A stretch of 64,000 nucleotides of DNA, from assembly GCA_023105745.1 (NCBI GenBank), contig JALGQZ010000008.1, positions 25,495,866-25,559,865 on the forward strand, in the 5' to 3' direction. Below the pieces are notes generated by a model. The model was not told the DNA's origin and ran no database searches. It saw nothing but the letters and a program-made list of their open reading frames with translations. Of the stretch, positions 30,179-42,845 are shown one piece after another. Positions within the stretch are counted from its first letter, which is position 1. The number at the start of each line of letters is the position of its first letter. Made by a program: the position numbers and the translations under genes. The DNA is from Austropuccinia psidii. Lineage: Eukaryota > Basidiomycota > Pucciniomycetes > Pucciniales > Sphaerophragmiaceae.

Positions 30179-32008
30179 TGTGGTATTCCATACCAAGTAT
30201 ACCAGCTTCAAGATTAGCAATAAAACACATAAAAAAGATTATTATACAAAACATTATGACAAGCATATTTACATATTACCAATACAGGTTTCATACAGAC
30301 ATATACAATAAACAGCCTCATGATCTTATCAAATCAGTACAAAATCACATAGTTTCTCCATAATAGGGAATCTTTATCCACAAAAGTATTTGAAAATACT
30401 AAAGAATTCAGTTTTATGCAGAATAATTTCAATTTAAACAGTATAGTATCTCAAATTTCCTCCACCTTCTTGCATCATCAATAAAAACAAGAAATTTGAA
30501 GGAGTTGAATTAAATACAGATATTTGAAGAAAGACCACGGAATTAGAGCTGTATTTTCCATTCCTTGATTCAATTGAAAGAAGAAATACCTCAGGGCTAT
30601 GCAAAAAAGTATAATATATTTTCCAGAAACAAAGGTTTTCTCAGAAATAATATCATGCATAAAATTCATGAAAATGATTCAATCTCCATATGAAATGATA
30701 CAATCCCAAAATGAAACCACCAGAAAATTCTCCTCAATAAGGAATATCAAAGTTGAGATTAGAAATCAATTTCATACAGGAAAATACAAAAGAATACTTT
30801 CCCCACCTGAAATCAAAAATTTCACCACAATGATTCTCTCAAATATTTCATATGACTAGAAGAAAGTCCAATTGTCAGGATCTGTACGTTCTTCACCTTC
30901 TTGGAAGAAATAAAGCCTTACCAGCCAAATTATCTCAATTACCTCACATTATTTTGATAATAAAAAGAACCATCAGCATAATTCTCTTGAAAAATAGGCA
31001 AAAAATTCACCTAAAAAGAAAAGATGTCACCAGCATAATTCTTTAAAATATATGATATGACTAGAAGAAAGTTCAATTTTCAGGAGTTTTTTTTTCTCCA
31101 CTTTCTTGGAAAAATAAAATATCACCACCAAAATTATCTCAATGACCTCACATGATTTTTAGAAGAAAAAGAACAGGTAGCATAATTCTTTCAGAAAACA
31201 AGTTTCTACACCAAAACTACACATCCCACAAGCTAAAACCTCTTGGCTATTATTTGTGTAAGTGCCCTGTATTGAGAAGCTTTGTGGAGGCCCAAAAGGT
31301 AAAATTATAGGTCTTCTCTCCCTCATTTTTCCTATAATCATGGAACAAGGTCCCATTATCCAGGATCACAACCATCCCTGGACTAGCAGTAGTGTTTTTG
31401 GTTGTGAAAAGCTCAGTAGCCCTGTGCAGTAGCTTAGTATTGTGGAAGAATAGTAGTATGACCATATTTAAGATCTCATCAGTATACTATTTTTCAAGAA
31501 TAGAAGTATAAATGTAGTTCAAATCTCATTAGCCTTACTCAGTAGCTTAGGATTATAGAAAAAAAATAAATAGTGATATAAACTCAGTATTAAAAAAATT
31601 ATTGAAGAGATATCAAAATAATCAAATCCAGTAGTTTTATTATAAGTGCTAATATTAAATATATCATCATAATCAACATAACACCATAAAAAAACATATA
31701 TTCTTATCAGTAATATTAAAATAACAGAAAACCTTGGTCTTTCTTTTATCAACAACTTTAGCTTTAAAGCAGAGTTTTGACTATAGTGTCATTGATAAGT
31801 CTGATTTAGAGACTAATGATAAGTCTTCTCTATCTGCTAAAGCCTCAAGTCATATCTTACTTTGTGTTTCTCTTGAGGCTGAATATTTGGTATTATTTAG
31901 AGGGGCAGTTAATACACAGTAGCACCCATGGTTATTGGAAAATTCTGAAATTCAAAACAGACTTACCAATAATTTCCCCCTCAAGGTACTAACTTATTTT
32001 ATCCCACA
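30179..32008 (+). repeat. LTR G1, diverged relative of element A LTR
   Basis: Starts with the same TGTGGTATTCCATACCA as element A and ends near atcccaca (the true end may be up to 32026). The interior contains two ~200-bp direct repeats (near 30851 and 31053) and the aggcccaaaagg promoter word near 31290 with a damaged TATA. No target duplication was found. Confidence 0.7.
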
Positions 32009-32032
32009 ACACCCCTTCCAGCCACAAGCCAA

Positions 32033-33197
32033 ATGAGCCCCTGTGCAAGAAACCCTTGTGAGGACTGCTTCATAGTCAACAATGATAAGACCATTGCCAT
32101 GTGTGAATGTAACCCAGGTGCACAAACAGGCAGACCAGAATGCTTCTGCACAATGTGCCTGGTTCCCCAAGTGTTTATTTTTCCACCCCTACTCCCAAGC
32201 CACCATTTGATGGTCACTTCACTCCTTGACCAGAGCGAAGTGATTATCTGGAAAATGAAGGATGGCAATGGAGAAAGGACATTTGAGAGTGGGCTGATTG
32301 TCACCAATGGGATTCAAAAACCAAAGTAAGTTTTATTTCTTATCCTTGACCAATTTTTCTTCAGGAAATCATACTGACCCTTCTTAATCACCCATAAAAC
32401 AAAACCCCCAAAATCATGCTCAACAAGATTCTCCCATTACCCGTATTCCTTGTGAGCAAACTCTGCAGAAACCTACTTCAGGCCCAAGTGGCACCCAATT
32501 GGTGGAGGATTCTCTCTGTGGTAAGAAGAAAGCTATTCCTTTTCAGATTTTAAATTTTGAAGTGAGTGAACTGACTTTTCCTTCTTTTGTAGAACCTTCC
32601 CAATATGATGTTCCACCCATTTTCACCCACACCACACCTATTCCAGGCCCAAGTCAAGCCCCAGATTCTCACATTCCTTCATATGAAAATGGTTTGACTC
32701 ATGAGCCTGAACCTGAGGTGGCTACAATGCAATTAACAGAGGAAAATTTTGGTAAGTACAAAAATTTCAGTTTTTTCAATTCCCAACAGTCCCTCACCTC
32801 TCCTTCCATCATCTTCAGCCTGTCCCACCACTCCCTGCTACTTCATCATCATTGACAATATGCCAGTCAGATCCCCCTCTTCCTGATTCTTCTTTGATTG
32901 AGACTCCCCCTTATTGCTTCCCCAGAGGTACCTCCTGGCATGATGCACCCCTCATTCCCACAATGATGCTCATCAAGAAGTCATTGCCTTTCAACAAACA
33001 CTGATGATTCCTCAATCAACCAAGTCTTTTTCGAGAATTGCCAATTGCTCCATGTGATTCCCTGTGTGGATGCAACTCATCAAAATGAGATGCACTGGGA
33101 ATTATGTGAGAGGCTAAACTCCCTCCTTTGTAATTCATTGGAGGCCTATTAAATGGAGGAAATAACCAGAATTTTTTTGAAGCTTCTTGAAAAATAG
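32033..33197 (+). pseudogene. Decayed cysteine-rich gag-like protein between LTRs G1 and G2
   Basis: Plus-strand pieces of what looks like one protein. 32033-32170 is a cysteine-rich start (CARNPCEDC, CEC, ECFCTMC). 32499-32760 is proline-rich (IPGPSQAPD, EPEPEVATMQ). 33033-33197 is an ordered end (QLLHVIPCVDATHQNEMHW) with one in-frame TAA and a final TAG. Frames change between the pieces. A GTAAGT at about 32326 and another near 32751 could be splice donors. From memory it resembles repeat-encoded rust proteins. It may be the single gene of a non-autonomous element. Confidence 0.5.
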
Positions 33198-33599
33198 AAA
33201 AATTTGTTATTGTGACTTCCTCACTTTTTTTCTCTTGTAATACACCCATTAAAATAAGATAGTTTTAATTCAAGAAGGATCTATCTAGTTTGTCCTACCT
33301 TCTTTGTGTCATTTCTGCATTCTTATATGATCAATGATGCAAATCACCTCTTTCTTGGGAACAACTTTTGTGAGAGCAAAACCAAATTCATGACTAAGTA
33401 TTTGTTTGTGTGAACCTCTTTTGCAGAAAATTTTCAAATAGCCATCATTAACACCTAACCCATTCTTGGCATCCATGGGCCTATATTGCTTGAGATATTG
33501 ACTTTAAAAAAGCTGGGTCTCCCTGCATGTGAGCAATCCACCTGATATGCATGATTAATTGGAAGCGCTAAGGCCACATGCAATTATTCTGACATGCAT

Positions 33600-35093
33600 T
33601 GTGGTATTCCATACCAATTATACTAGCTTCAAGCCTACCAAATATAATAAGAATAATAATAAATTTCACAATGTTTCAGGCGCAAGGAAATGAAAATGCA
33701 GAATACTTTCAGAAAATAGGAATTAGGGAATAACTCTGGAGATGAAAATAGGAATTTCTCAAGATGAAATAGGAGTGAAGTCGTGGAATTTTGGAGGAAT
33801 TATGGAATGAAACTATGGAATCTTTTGGAGAAGAAATGGGAGAAGAATTGTGCAATTTCACAGAAGAAATGGGAAATTTTGAAAATTTCAGAATAACTTG
33901 GAGGAAATCTAATGGCAGTGCACTCAATAATAAAAAACTGTTTTGTCCCCACTTTCTCCACTTTGGAGAAGAATCTCACCAGCCAAGTTATCTCAACAGC
34001 ACCACATGATGTTGATAAGAAAAGCACCACCAGAACAATTATCTCAGCAATCTTGTAACAAAGTCACCAAAAAGAAGAATGTCACCAGCTAAATTCTCTC
34101 AAAGATTTCATATGACCAGAGGAAATTTTGATTGTCAGAAGCTGTATTTCCTCCACTTTATAAGAAAAAACACCACCAGCAAAATTATCTTGGAAAACAT
34201 GTAACAGAGACACCAAAACTACACATCTCACCAGCTAAAACATCCTAAATATGATATTCCTAAGTCCCCTGTTTTTGGAAGCTACATGGAGGCCCAAAAG
34301 GTATAAATATAGGTATTATCTCCCTTATTTTACAGAACAATGGAACAAGTTCCCACTCTTGAGGATCTCAACCATCCCTGAACTAGAAGGATATCTAGAG
34401 TAATACTAGTGCTTTAGTTGACAAAAAGCTCAGTAGCCTTGCTCAGAAGCTTAGTATTAGTGAGAAATAGTAGTATAACTTTAGTGAAAATCTCAGCAGC
34501 CTTTCTCAGGAGCTTAGGTTTAATGAAGAATAGTAGTATAATCCTAGTGTAAAGCTTAGTATCCTTTCTCAGGACCTTAGTATTGGTGAAACATGGTGGT
34601 TTAACCATAGTGAAAAGCTCAGAAGCTTTGCTCAGAAGCATAGTAGTAGTGATATAAACATAGTATAAAACAATATTTATTGAAGAATCTTTATGAGTAT
34701 TTAATCCCATTGTCTTATTATTAGTATCTATCTCAAAGAAATCATCATAATAAAAAAAAATAAAAACATAAGAAATATCTTTATTAGTCTTATTAACATA
34801 AAATCAAGTAGTAGTCTCTAGTTTATTATAGTGCTACATCAGAATTTTGGCTATAAAATTATTGATAGGTCTGATTTACAGATTAGTGATAATTCTTCTA
34901 TATCTGTTAAACCCACAAATATTATTTTATTTTGTGATTCTCTGTAGGCTTACTATTCAGTATTATTTATAGGGGCATCTAATACACCTTAGCAACAATG
35001 GGTATTGGAAAATTCTGAAATTCAAGACAGACTTACCAATAGCTTCCCCATCAAGGTACTTCCTTATTTCATCCCACACCAAAATGAGTTCCA
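33600..35093 (+). repeat. LTR G2, diverged relative of element A LTR
   Basis: Starts TGTGGTATTCCATACCA. The end is near atcccaca (35078), or at gagttcca (35093) by comparison with element A. It has four diverged ~65-bp repeats (agctcagtagccttgctcagaag) at about 34430-34650. G1 and G2 align in the promoter region but differ in length, and no duplication joins them, so a common element is possible but unproven. Confidence 0.7.
34302..34311 (+). promoter_or_regulatory. TATA box of LTR G2
   Basis: TATAAATATA preceded by catggaggcccaaaagg, as in element A. Confidence 0.65.
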
Positions 35094-37200
35094 AAAGCGT
35101 AAGGATTTGTGGGTGAGGTGCCAGGATCCTGGACATGTGTAAGTATTTTTGTGTGTAGTGCTGGTATCCTCAAAATGCAGGAGGATTTGCATGTGAAACA
35201 CAGGTATAATTGACATGGGGGATTTGTCGCATGACACACATGTTGTGAAACTTAGAGATATTTTCATATACCCAAAAGACCACAAATAATATAACAAGAT
35301 ACAATTATAAATAAAATAGATTTATTTATATTATCAAAATAAAAATAAAAATATAAATATAAATTTATACACAATAAAAAATTCAATTATAACTTAAAAA
35401 TAAAAATTATATTGAAATTTAAAATTGTGAAAATATATTTTTATTTGAAAAATTAAGTAAAAATGAATTTTTAGCGAAATTACTGAAATTAAAACATTTT
35501 TGGAAAAAAGTCAAATAAAAATCATTATACATTTAAATCCAATAAGTCAACATAAGAAAATTGGTTCACCATTGGATTCCTCACAAAAAATAAGGTGGGG
35601 TTACCTCTGGGTGAGATTTCTGTAAATCAACTCTAGACAAGCTTAAATTAAGTTTTTAGTATTTTCTATATAAAATTGGAATTCCTCAAAACCTTAACTT
35701 AATTCACACCACAGGTGGTGCTGACCATCCATTTTTGTGTTAAAATTGAGGTGTGGTGTGCTGTTTAGAAGTAATGAGGAATTGAAGTATTTTCAATTCA
35801 AATGTCAAAATGTGCACATGTATTACATAAGTGAACTGTAATTTACATATGACATATAGATTATTACAGTTGTATAACTGTAAAACTTAATTTAATTTCA
35901 TGTGTAAATTACCAGTATATTACATGATGAGGAGTTAAAGAAAAAATACATTGGAAAGATTAATTTTGGAGGGGCAAAAGGAATCTTGGCTTCAAGTGAG
36001 CCAGACCCCCAAATTTCTTTCTGAAAGGCATGAGATGTCAATCCATGCAAAATTTCATCACTTTTGGCCTGGACTTGAGTGACAGGGTCTGTGACTCAAT
36101 TTATGATGAGGTTTTGATATTAAACAGGGAAATTTTAACTTTTGCCAATGGGGTAAAGCTACCCTTAAGATAAAAAACATTGTAAAAAAGTTTTTAAATG
36201 ATTTTTACGTCTCTTACACACATTATGATGTGTTTTGAAGGCTTAAAACCAGGTATTACTATAGCAATGGCTGATTTAAGGTTTCAAAATGGCTAAAACC
36301 AGCCCTTTTTTGGTCTAAACCATGGTTCAATAATGCCATAATTGGCTTTTCTTTTGTCAGATTGTTTCCCACGACTGATAAGAGTAAAGTGGACTTTTGG
36401 AGTACGAAAATTGGTGGCTATAAAAGAATGTCTTCTTTTCCCCACTTTTCTCTTCACGTTAGAATATTTTCCTCTTAAAATTAGCTTAAAGCACTGTTAA
36501 ACCAATCAATAAAAGATTCCAACAACCCTTTTCTTATCATTTCAAACCTCTTAACCACGTGAAATAATCATCACAATCATTTTTACCCTTGAACCACCCA
36601 ATAAGTGAATTAAAGCATATTTCATAACTTTTAACTTTGTCACTTTGTTTCCAAATTCACTCTGGTCACTTTTGGGCATGTTTTCTCTTTAATATTCTAT
36701 TTAAAGACTCTCTTCTTATTTTAATTTTCTGAAGTCCTTTGCTCAATTAATTCCAATTGAAATTGCTTTTGAAGAAATTTCTTTTGTAGCCTCAAATATC
36801 TCTTGTAGAGTATTTTTGGATAAATTTTTATTGTTTGTAAAAGAACAAATATTAATAATATTATTGTTTTATACTTAAAAAGTTAAAAACAATAAATTTG
36901 GCATGTTTTCTCTAAGAATCTTATTCTATACTATTTTTACTCAATTTTTACCTTATACAAATTTTGAGTACAGGAAAAGTACTTGATTTTTAATCAAAGT
37001 TTCATATCCACACCTTGCACATGTATACTTGATATGCAGGAGTTGTTGCATGTGACACACATGTATTCTGGAGATGTGGGATGATTCGCACATGACACAC
37101 AGGTATACTGGACATGCAGGATAATTTGTGTGTGAACCATAGGTTTCTTGGGCATGCATGTGAAGTGGAGGGATGCAGTACATGCATATGACCCCAAAAC
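35094..37200. repeat. 38-40-bp minisatellite split by a solo LTR
   Basis: Units of the type GCATGTGACACACATGTAT...GGACATGCAGGA... occur at 35094-35243 and 37020-37200. Joining the two sides across the LTR with one CATGT removed restores the period exactly. Confidence 0.75.
35244..37019 (+). repeat. Solo LTR (1,776 bp) with target duplication CATGT
   Basis: Begins TGTGAAACTTAGAG and ends CACCTTGCA. CATGT precedes (35239-35243) and follows (37020-37024) it. Its start resembles the F1 LTR at 562. A TATA-like ctataaaag lies near 36419. No coding sequence; the small minus frames at 36953-37294 lie in the minisatellite. Confidence 0.75.
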
Positions 37201-38757
37201 CCTGTGGGACTTCTATTCCCTTTTGTGTGACAATGAAGCATACAAAAATAATGCGAGGTAATTGCCCTTTCTCAGGATAGCCAGCTGGTCCCATTATTCA
37301 AAACAATTGATAATTTTTTATAACCTCTGTATAAGACCATGTATGGTGGTATGCCAATTACCCTCTAATTCCAATATTAATCAAAATCCCTTCATTCTAC
37401 TAATTGTCATGAGATCATATTGCCATCCCTGATCTGATGGCTGTCTCCCTTGGCTTTTCCACCACATGGTTTTTTCCAGCTTCCTTGAGCATTGATTGGA
37501 CATCCCCATTGGGGTTGTGCTTTTGTTGTGGTGTTCTGGATCAGTATAATGAAATAATGTACTAATTACCCCCACTACCTGAATGAGCCCATGAAATTTC
37601 AATAGATCAATCCAAAAATTCTTATTTGGTAAAATCAATTTTCGCCCAGTAGGACACATTTATTCATGCATTTGCATTTGGCTGGTCCACTTATCAGCTT
37701 GAAACCACCATCCAGAAGCATGAAATGATGCATCCTTATCAACATGAGGTGAATTTTTGAATCCATTCATGGTGAAAGTGGCAGCAGAAGCAAACTTGAA
37801 CTCCCCTTCTTTGAAGAAATATTGGATTAAAAGTTAATTTGATTGAAGGAGGGGACCCCTAATTACTTTTAGTACGTTTGAATCTTTCAAAATAATCTAT
37901 CCCCAATTTATCCTAAGTATTGACCTAGAATGAAACTCACCAACCTCAAATTTTCACCTTGTTTTGGCCATTCTTCCTTTTTGTCTTCAATTTTCCCAGG
38001 ACTTCCATAAATACCAAATTTTTCTTCTTTGTTCTGCATTTGTGCAACCCATTATCAAACATAACTCCATTGAGTAAGGCCCCATTTATTGATATTGGGT
38101 CTGTGAAATTCCTTTTGTGAAATGCAAATTGTGATAATTCATCTCATTAATTGACCTCAACCTCAATATTTGTTGCAAATGGTCTTAATTAAATAAGGGC
38201 AATTACTAATCCAGTCAAAGAGAAGATAGCCATGTGGCCAAAGTGAATGTGTTTGATTTGAGTGAAATCCTCAATCATCTGGAATTCACTGTCATTGATA
38301 GTTTTCCTTTTGGTAGAATTGAGGAAAATAACTTATTCCTTTGGGTGTTTTTGGTCTCATTTATATTTTGGGATGTGCCAATATTCACAAGTGGTTGAGG
38401 GATCACTTGGTGTCAAAGCAGACAACATATCAGATACTTCTGACTACCATTTGAAGCAAGCCCTTTTGGATCCTGAATGGAACCAAGTCATGAACAGTTT
38501 GCCATTCCCAATGGGCTTCATTCAGCACACATCCATGACTTCCCTGTTGGAGTACACATGGAATTTGCTTGATCTAAACCAATAAAGCCAATGTTCCTCC
38601 ATGGGGCCCAATGAGGGTGCCACATGAATTCCAGCCCATGGATATATATATATATATATACCTTGAAAAGAACTGAGAAACTCACACTTTACTTCATCCC
38701 CAAATCTTTTCTTAAAGTTACCTCTTACACTCCTTTCCTTTTTTTTGAATGACATGC
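37201..38757. other. Unassigned spacer
   Basis: Moderately AT-rich. Minus frame 37381-37659 (92 codons) and plus frame 38262-38585 (107 codons) have no domain I recognise and may be gene scraps or chance. A (TA)n microsatellite lies at about 38642-38660. Confidence 0.4.
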
Positions 38758-40075
38758 TGTCACAACCATGTGTAATGACCCCAATGGGTGTTTGCCGCAA
38801 ATCAAGCCTGAACCCCATTTATGGCCAAATGGGCTCTGTGGATTTCTAATGGCCTTTGGGCCATATCCATTCTGGCTGGCCTCAGGCCATATCCTTCTCT
38901 CATTGGCCTCCTTGACCAATAATCTACCTCACCAACCCCCAGGACAGTACCCCTTGTTTTAGGCCTGGGGGTCCTGTCAGCCTTCCAGGGGCCTCTGGCC
39001 CCTCTAACCACCACCAGGGCCCTGGGCCCTACCCCTTTTATTATGGGATCAAGAATTTAAATGGCCTTTTTGGGCCATTTAAGCCCCCTAAAGTGTCTAC
39101 AGCCCATGGGCCATAATCCATGATTTGTGGTCCGCGGTCCGTATGGACCATGGGACCATTTAGGCCCCTTTTGGCCTAAGTCCAATGAGACCAAAAGGTG
39201 CCAAGGGGGCTTATCAGTGGCCCTCAAGGCCAGGTGGGCCCACCTGAGCCCATTTTTGGCCTGATCCCCTGAAGTCCCCAGAAAACAATGTCTTGGCCTC
39301 AAATCCCATGGGACCCAAAATGAGCATAGGGGACTTTTCCCCTCAAGACTTCAATAATGGCCTCTGGCAGTCACCAGAGGCCCCCAGTCAGCTTCATGAA
39401 AGGGGTCCCACTAAAGACCAGCCAACCCCCCAACTTCAACTCAATTGGACTCATTATGCGGGAACCATGGATGGTACATATATGGTATCATATACCATTA
39501 TGTACCATTTTCCTCAGCAATCCAATGGTGATGTTTTCAAGACCAAAAAACGTCATTCCAACTCCAGTCCTCAAATCCATCATCCATTTCAAAGAAAGAC
39601 TTCTCAGCCATGAAGTCTTGCAATCCATGGCAGCTATCAGCAGATCATTCAAGGACTCCCACCTCCTGGCTCTGCAGGAGGTGGGTTGTTATTTGAATTG
39701 CAGGATTAGTCAAGGGGTAGTTCTTAGAGGTTAAAAATTATTCAATGAGTTTTCAAGGCATCAAGTACATCAGTATTTCCTTGGACAACTCAATTGGGTC
39801 ATACAGGTGGTATTCAAGCAAGCTGTATGGCCTTGGCCCTTTTGGGAAAGTTCATATTTCACTATGGGAATTCCATCACACAGCTCAATTATCAAGATGG
39901 CCAGATCTGTATTGACCCAAAACAGTAAATACAGCCGGGGATCAACACTCCAGGATCTGTTTTCAAAGTTTCACATATACTGGCCACCTTTTCTTCCCTG
40001 GGTACCTTTTCCCCAGTTAATTAATATATTGTATTGATTTTTATCCTTATTTTCTTTTCATTTATTAAAGGAAAT
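38758..40075 (+). repeat. 5' LTR of element E, first part (split by element B)
   Basis: Starts TGTCACAACCATGTG, matching the 3' LTR start at 59324. About 38810-39310 is rich in GGCC words (more than twenty by eye). The LTR is interrupted at 40075 by element B and resumes at 50914, with GAAAT duplicated. Confidence 0.85.
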
Positions 40076-41513
40076 TGTCAGGCTGAGTCTATGTTGAAGA
40101 GGTAATAAGGCTATTTACAACTAAACCTATGACTGTGACATGGTAAAAAATAGTTTTTTAAAGATAAAAGGTTGATAAAAGATGATTGAATTGAGATTTT
40201 AAGGGCTTTACTATGGAAATATAGTGGTGGTGAGCGCTGCTGAAAGCCCTGGGTGCAGTTTTATCTGTTGGGTTACAATAATAAAGACTACAATAATTAA
40301 GTTTATAATTATAACTGATTATTAACCAAGAGTAAAACTGTTTTTGACAGTTTACTACGTAGGTTATTCAAGAGCAGGATGAGGAAAGGTTTTTGGCTGT
40401 GAAAAGCCCTCCTTTTATCCTGAAATTGAGGTGGAAAGGCTGCTAGACCTTTCCACGTATAGGAAGTGAAGATTTTTCACTCTCTATGACAGGCTTGTGG
40501 TTTGCAAACAGCCTGTATACTCTGTATTGGGCTCAGATGTGGTTTTGAAACCACATCTGGGCGGATTTCACCAATACAGGGTGAAAACTTTCATCTGGGG
40601 ACCTCACAGCCTGATTCTGACGTGTGTGACGCGTAGAATGCTGTACAGAAACTGTATGGGACCCCAGTATTGACTGACATATGAGGTATTGAAGTAAAAA
40701 CATGCTTCTTCGTCTATTTGACACCTCATATTCATGGTTATGGGATATTATCCCATGGTAAGGCTGTATCTGACAGCAGGTGGGATTTTGACCTTAAAAT
40801 GGTCATAACTCTGTCGGTTTTTGAGATATCAAGCTCAGATTTGGTTCATTGAATAGCTCTGTATGAGCTCTACAAAATCCTCCCCAACTTGACATGGCTA
40901 TCATTAAATATGACAAAGTTATCCCATGTAACAGTATTTTTGTACATTGGCGTGGTCTGGGCAAAAGCTGTATTAAGCTCGTTTGGCCAATACCTTCTGT
41001 TGTAGCTGAGCTATGAGGAAATGGATGGCAACATCAGATAGCCCTGATTGTGCTCTTTCCAAAAAGAACCCACTTTAGGTATCTCACACTAAAACTGTAA
41101 AAGTTAGATGAGAGGTGAATGTTTTGTTCACCCTTATTTGGTCTGAATTTGACCATAACTCAAGTAATACTGGTGCTAGCTCAGTTAGTCTAGCACCATT
41201 AGATAGTCCTGGCTTAGAGCTTCATTTTGAATACCCATTTGATGGGGTTAAACCTCTCCTTCTAGATTTTAGATGAGAGGTGAAAATTAAGGTTTATACT
41301 CAGCAATAACTTTGAGCAGGAATAACTTTGTTATTTCTTTTCCTATGGTGATTGAACTTATATTTTAAGAAAGAGGTGAGTTTCCTCTTTCCTTTGATAC
41401 CTTTTGAGCTAATTTGGCTCAGGTCCATGTTTTGGTGGTATTTTGGCTATACCATTGGTTTATGGTATTTTAGCTGTCATGCTTGTGCTCTGGTTTTGAG
41501 TCACAGGCTGACA
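40076..41513 (-). repeat. Element B 3' LTR
   Basis: On the minus strand it starts TGTCAGCCTGTGACTC and ends CTCAGCCTGACA, with terminal inverted repeats. It carries perfect inverted repeats at 40431-40456, 40489-40516, 40534-40559, 40741-40755 and 41449-41468. Length equals the 5' LTR; a few percent of bases differ by eye. Confidence 0.92.
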
Positions 41514-41530
41514 TACACTCCCTCTAAAAA
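41514..41530 (-). other. Polypurine tract of element B
   Basis: Minus strand TTTAGAGGGAGTGTA directly before TGTCAG of the 3' LTR. Element C has the equivalent GAGGGAGGGTA at 61853-61868. Confidence 0.65.
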
Positions 41531-41538
41531 AAGGCTCA

Positions 41539-42845
41539 TCATTGATGAGACTGTTCAGTCCTCCTAGAGGCTCTGAATCTCCTTAAATGAAGGTCCCCAT
41601 CTGGTATGGCATCCTCTGCCAACCATTTGTCTTTGTCAGCTGTCTGGTTCTTGAATCTAACTAGATATTGTCTCTGATCCTTCCCATTAAGTCTGATTTT
41701 TCTGGCCCTGATGATTTTACTCACAGGTCCAGGAGAGTCTTCTACTTCCACTATTTCTGGTGGAGTGATGTTTTTCTTCCTGGAGGGGAATTTATCCTCC
41801 TCTGTTTGGAAGTATGGTTTGACCAGGCTTACTGGAAAGACTGGGTGTTTCCTAGAAAACTCCTCAGTGAGCTTGACCTCTACTGCATTCTTCCCTATCA
41901 ACGTAATGATAGTGAAGGGCCCTACAAATGAGTCTCTCATCTTCTTGGGTCCTTTGAGATTGTTAAAGTTCAGTGTAGACACTAACACCTGGTCCCCTTC
42001 CTTGAAGTCAGGTTCCATATGTGATTTGTCCCACCTCTGCTTGTTATACTCTTTGGCCTCAGCTATGCATTTAGCAGCAGTATCACAGGCTTTCTTCCAC
42101 ATATCATGGAAGTCTTTGGCTGTGGGGTGGATGGTCAGAAGTTTTTCTTCAAGTGATCCACAGGTAACAGGGGATTCCACCCTTTCTCTACCAGTGCAGG
42201 TGTTTTTCCTGTGGTAGAGTGCTGGCTTGTATTATAAGCCAGTTGGACTGCTGGTAAGAGGGTGACCCAATCATGGGTGTATCCCTCATGGTCCTTGTAT
42301 TCCATGCCATAGGCAAAGAACCTCCTGAGGATGTCCTCCATTGTTTGGATCATCCTCTCAGCTAGGCCATCTGTTTGTGGATGGTAAGCTGTGGAAAAAG
42401 CAAGCTTGGTGCCAAGCATGTCATATAAACCACAGGTGGATATGATGTTATTCCAAAATAACAGAGCAGTGTCCATGGCTGTGTCCTCTTTATGGCATGG
42501 TAGACATCTCATGCTCTTGCTGAACCTATCAACTATTATTAAGCAGGCATTGTAGTTTTCTTTGCCTCCTGGGACAAGTCCTGTGACCCAGTCCATGCTG
42601 ATGGTTTCCCATGGGTGTTTGGGTTCTTCTATGTGTTGAAGCAACCCATATTTCTTCCCATGATTTCTATTTGCCTTTTGGCATCTTTCACAAGTGTTGA
42701 TGTATTCACTCAACTCTTGCTCCCACTTGGGCCACCAAGCTGTGCTTGCTACCCTCTCTTTAGTCCTGTCCTCACTCATGTGTCCCATGTAGGGGCAGTC
42801 ATGGCATTCCTGCAGGATTAAAGAGATGTGGGCTGTGTCTATCAC
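41539..42845 (-). pseudogene. Integrase of element B with catalytic deletion
   Basis: 42845-42135 and 42180-41539 are overlapping frames. The zinc finger is intact ([16 protein letters not shown]). The first aspartate is present (SMDWVTG). Where element C has 20 residues containing the second catalytic aspartate (SDRDPKF), B jumps from STCG to LYDML: an in-frame loss of about 60 bp. The glutamate is present (GLAERM). The C-terminus has GPF (FVGPFTI) and a diverged chromodomain-like end ([16 protein letters not shown]). Confidence 0.85.

Noticed and set aside
30179..35093. G1 and G2 as the two LTRs of one intact element
   Set aside because: Lengths differ by more than 300 bp, divergence is high, and no target duplication or primer site was found; kept as possible only.
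38642..38660. (TA)n run
   Set aside because: Ordinary microsatellite.
40533..40724. 63-codon frame conserved in several B-family LTRs (also 49928-50119 and 53068-53259)
   Set aside because: The conserved part coincides with perfect DNA inverted repeats, one copy has a premature stop (45.9 kb), and the apparent start is GTG. Structure explains the conservation better.
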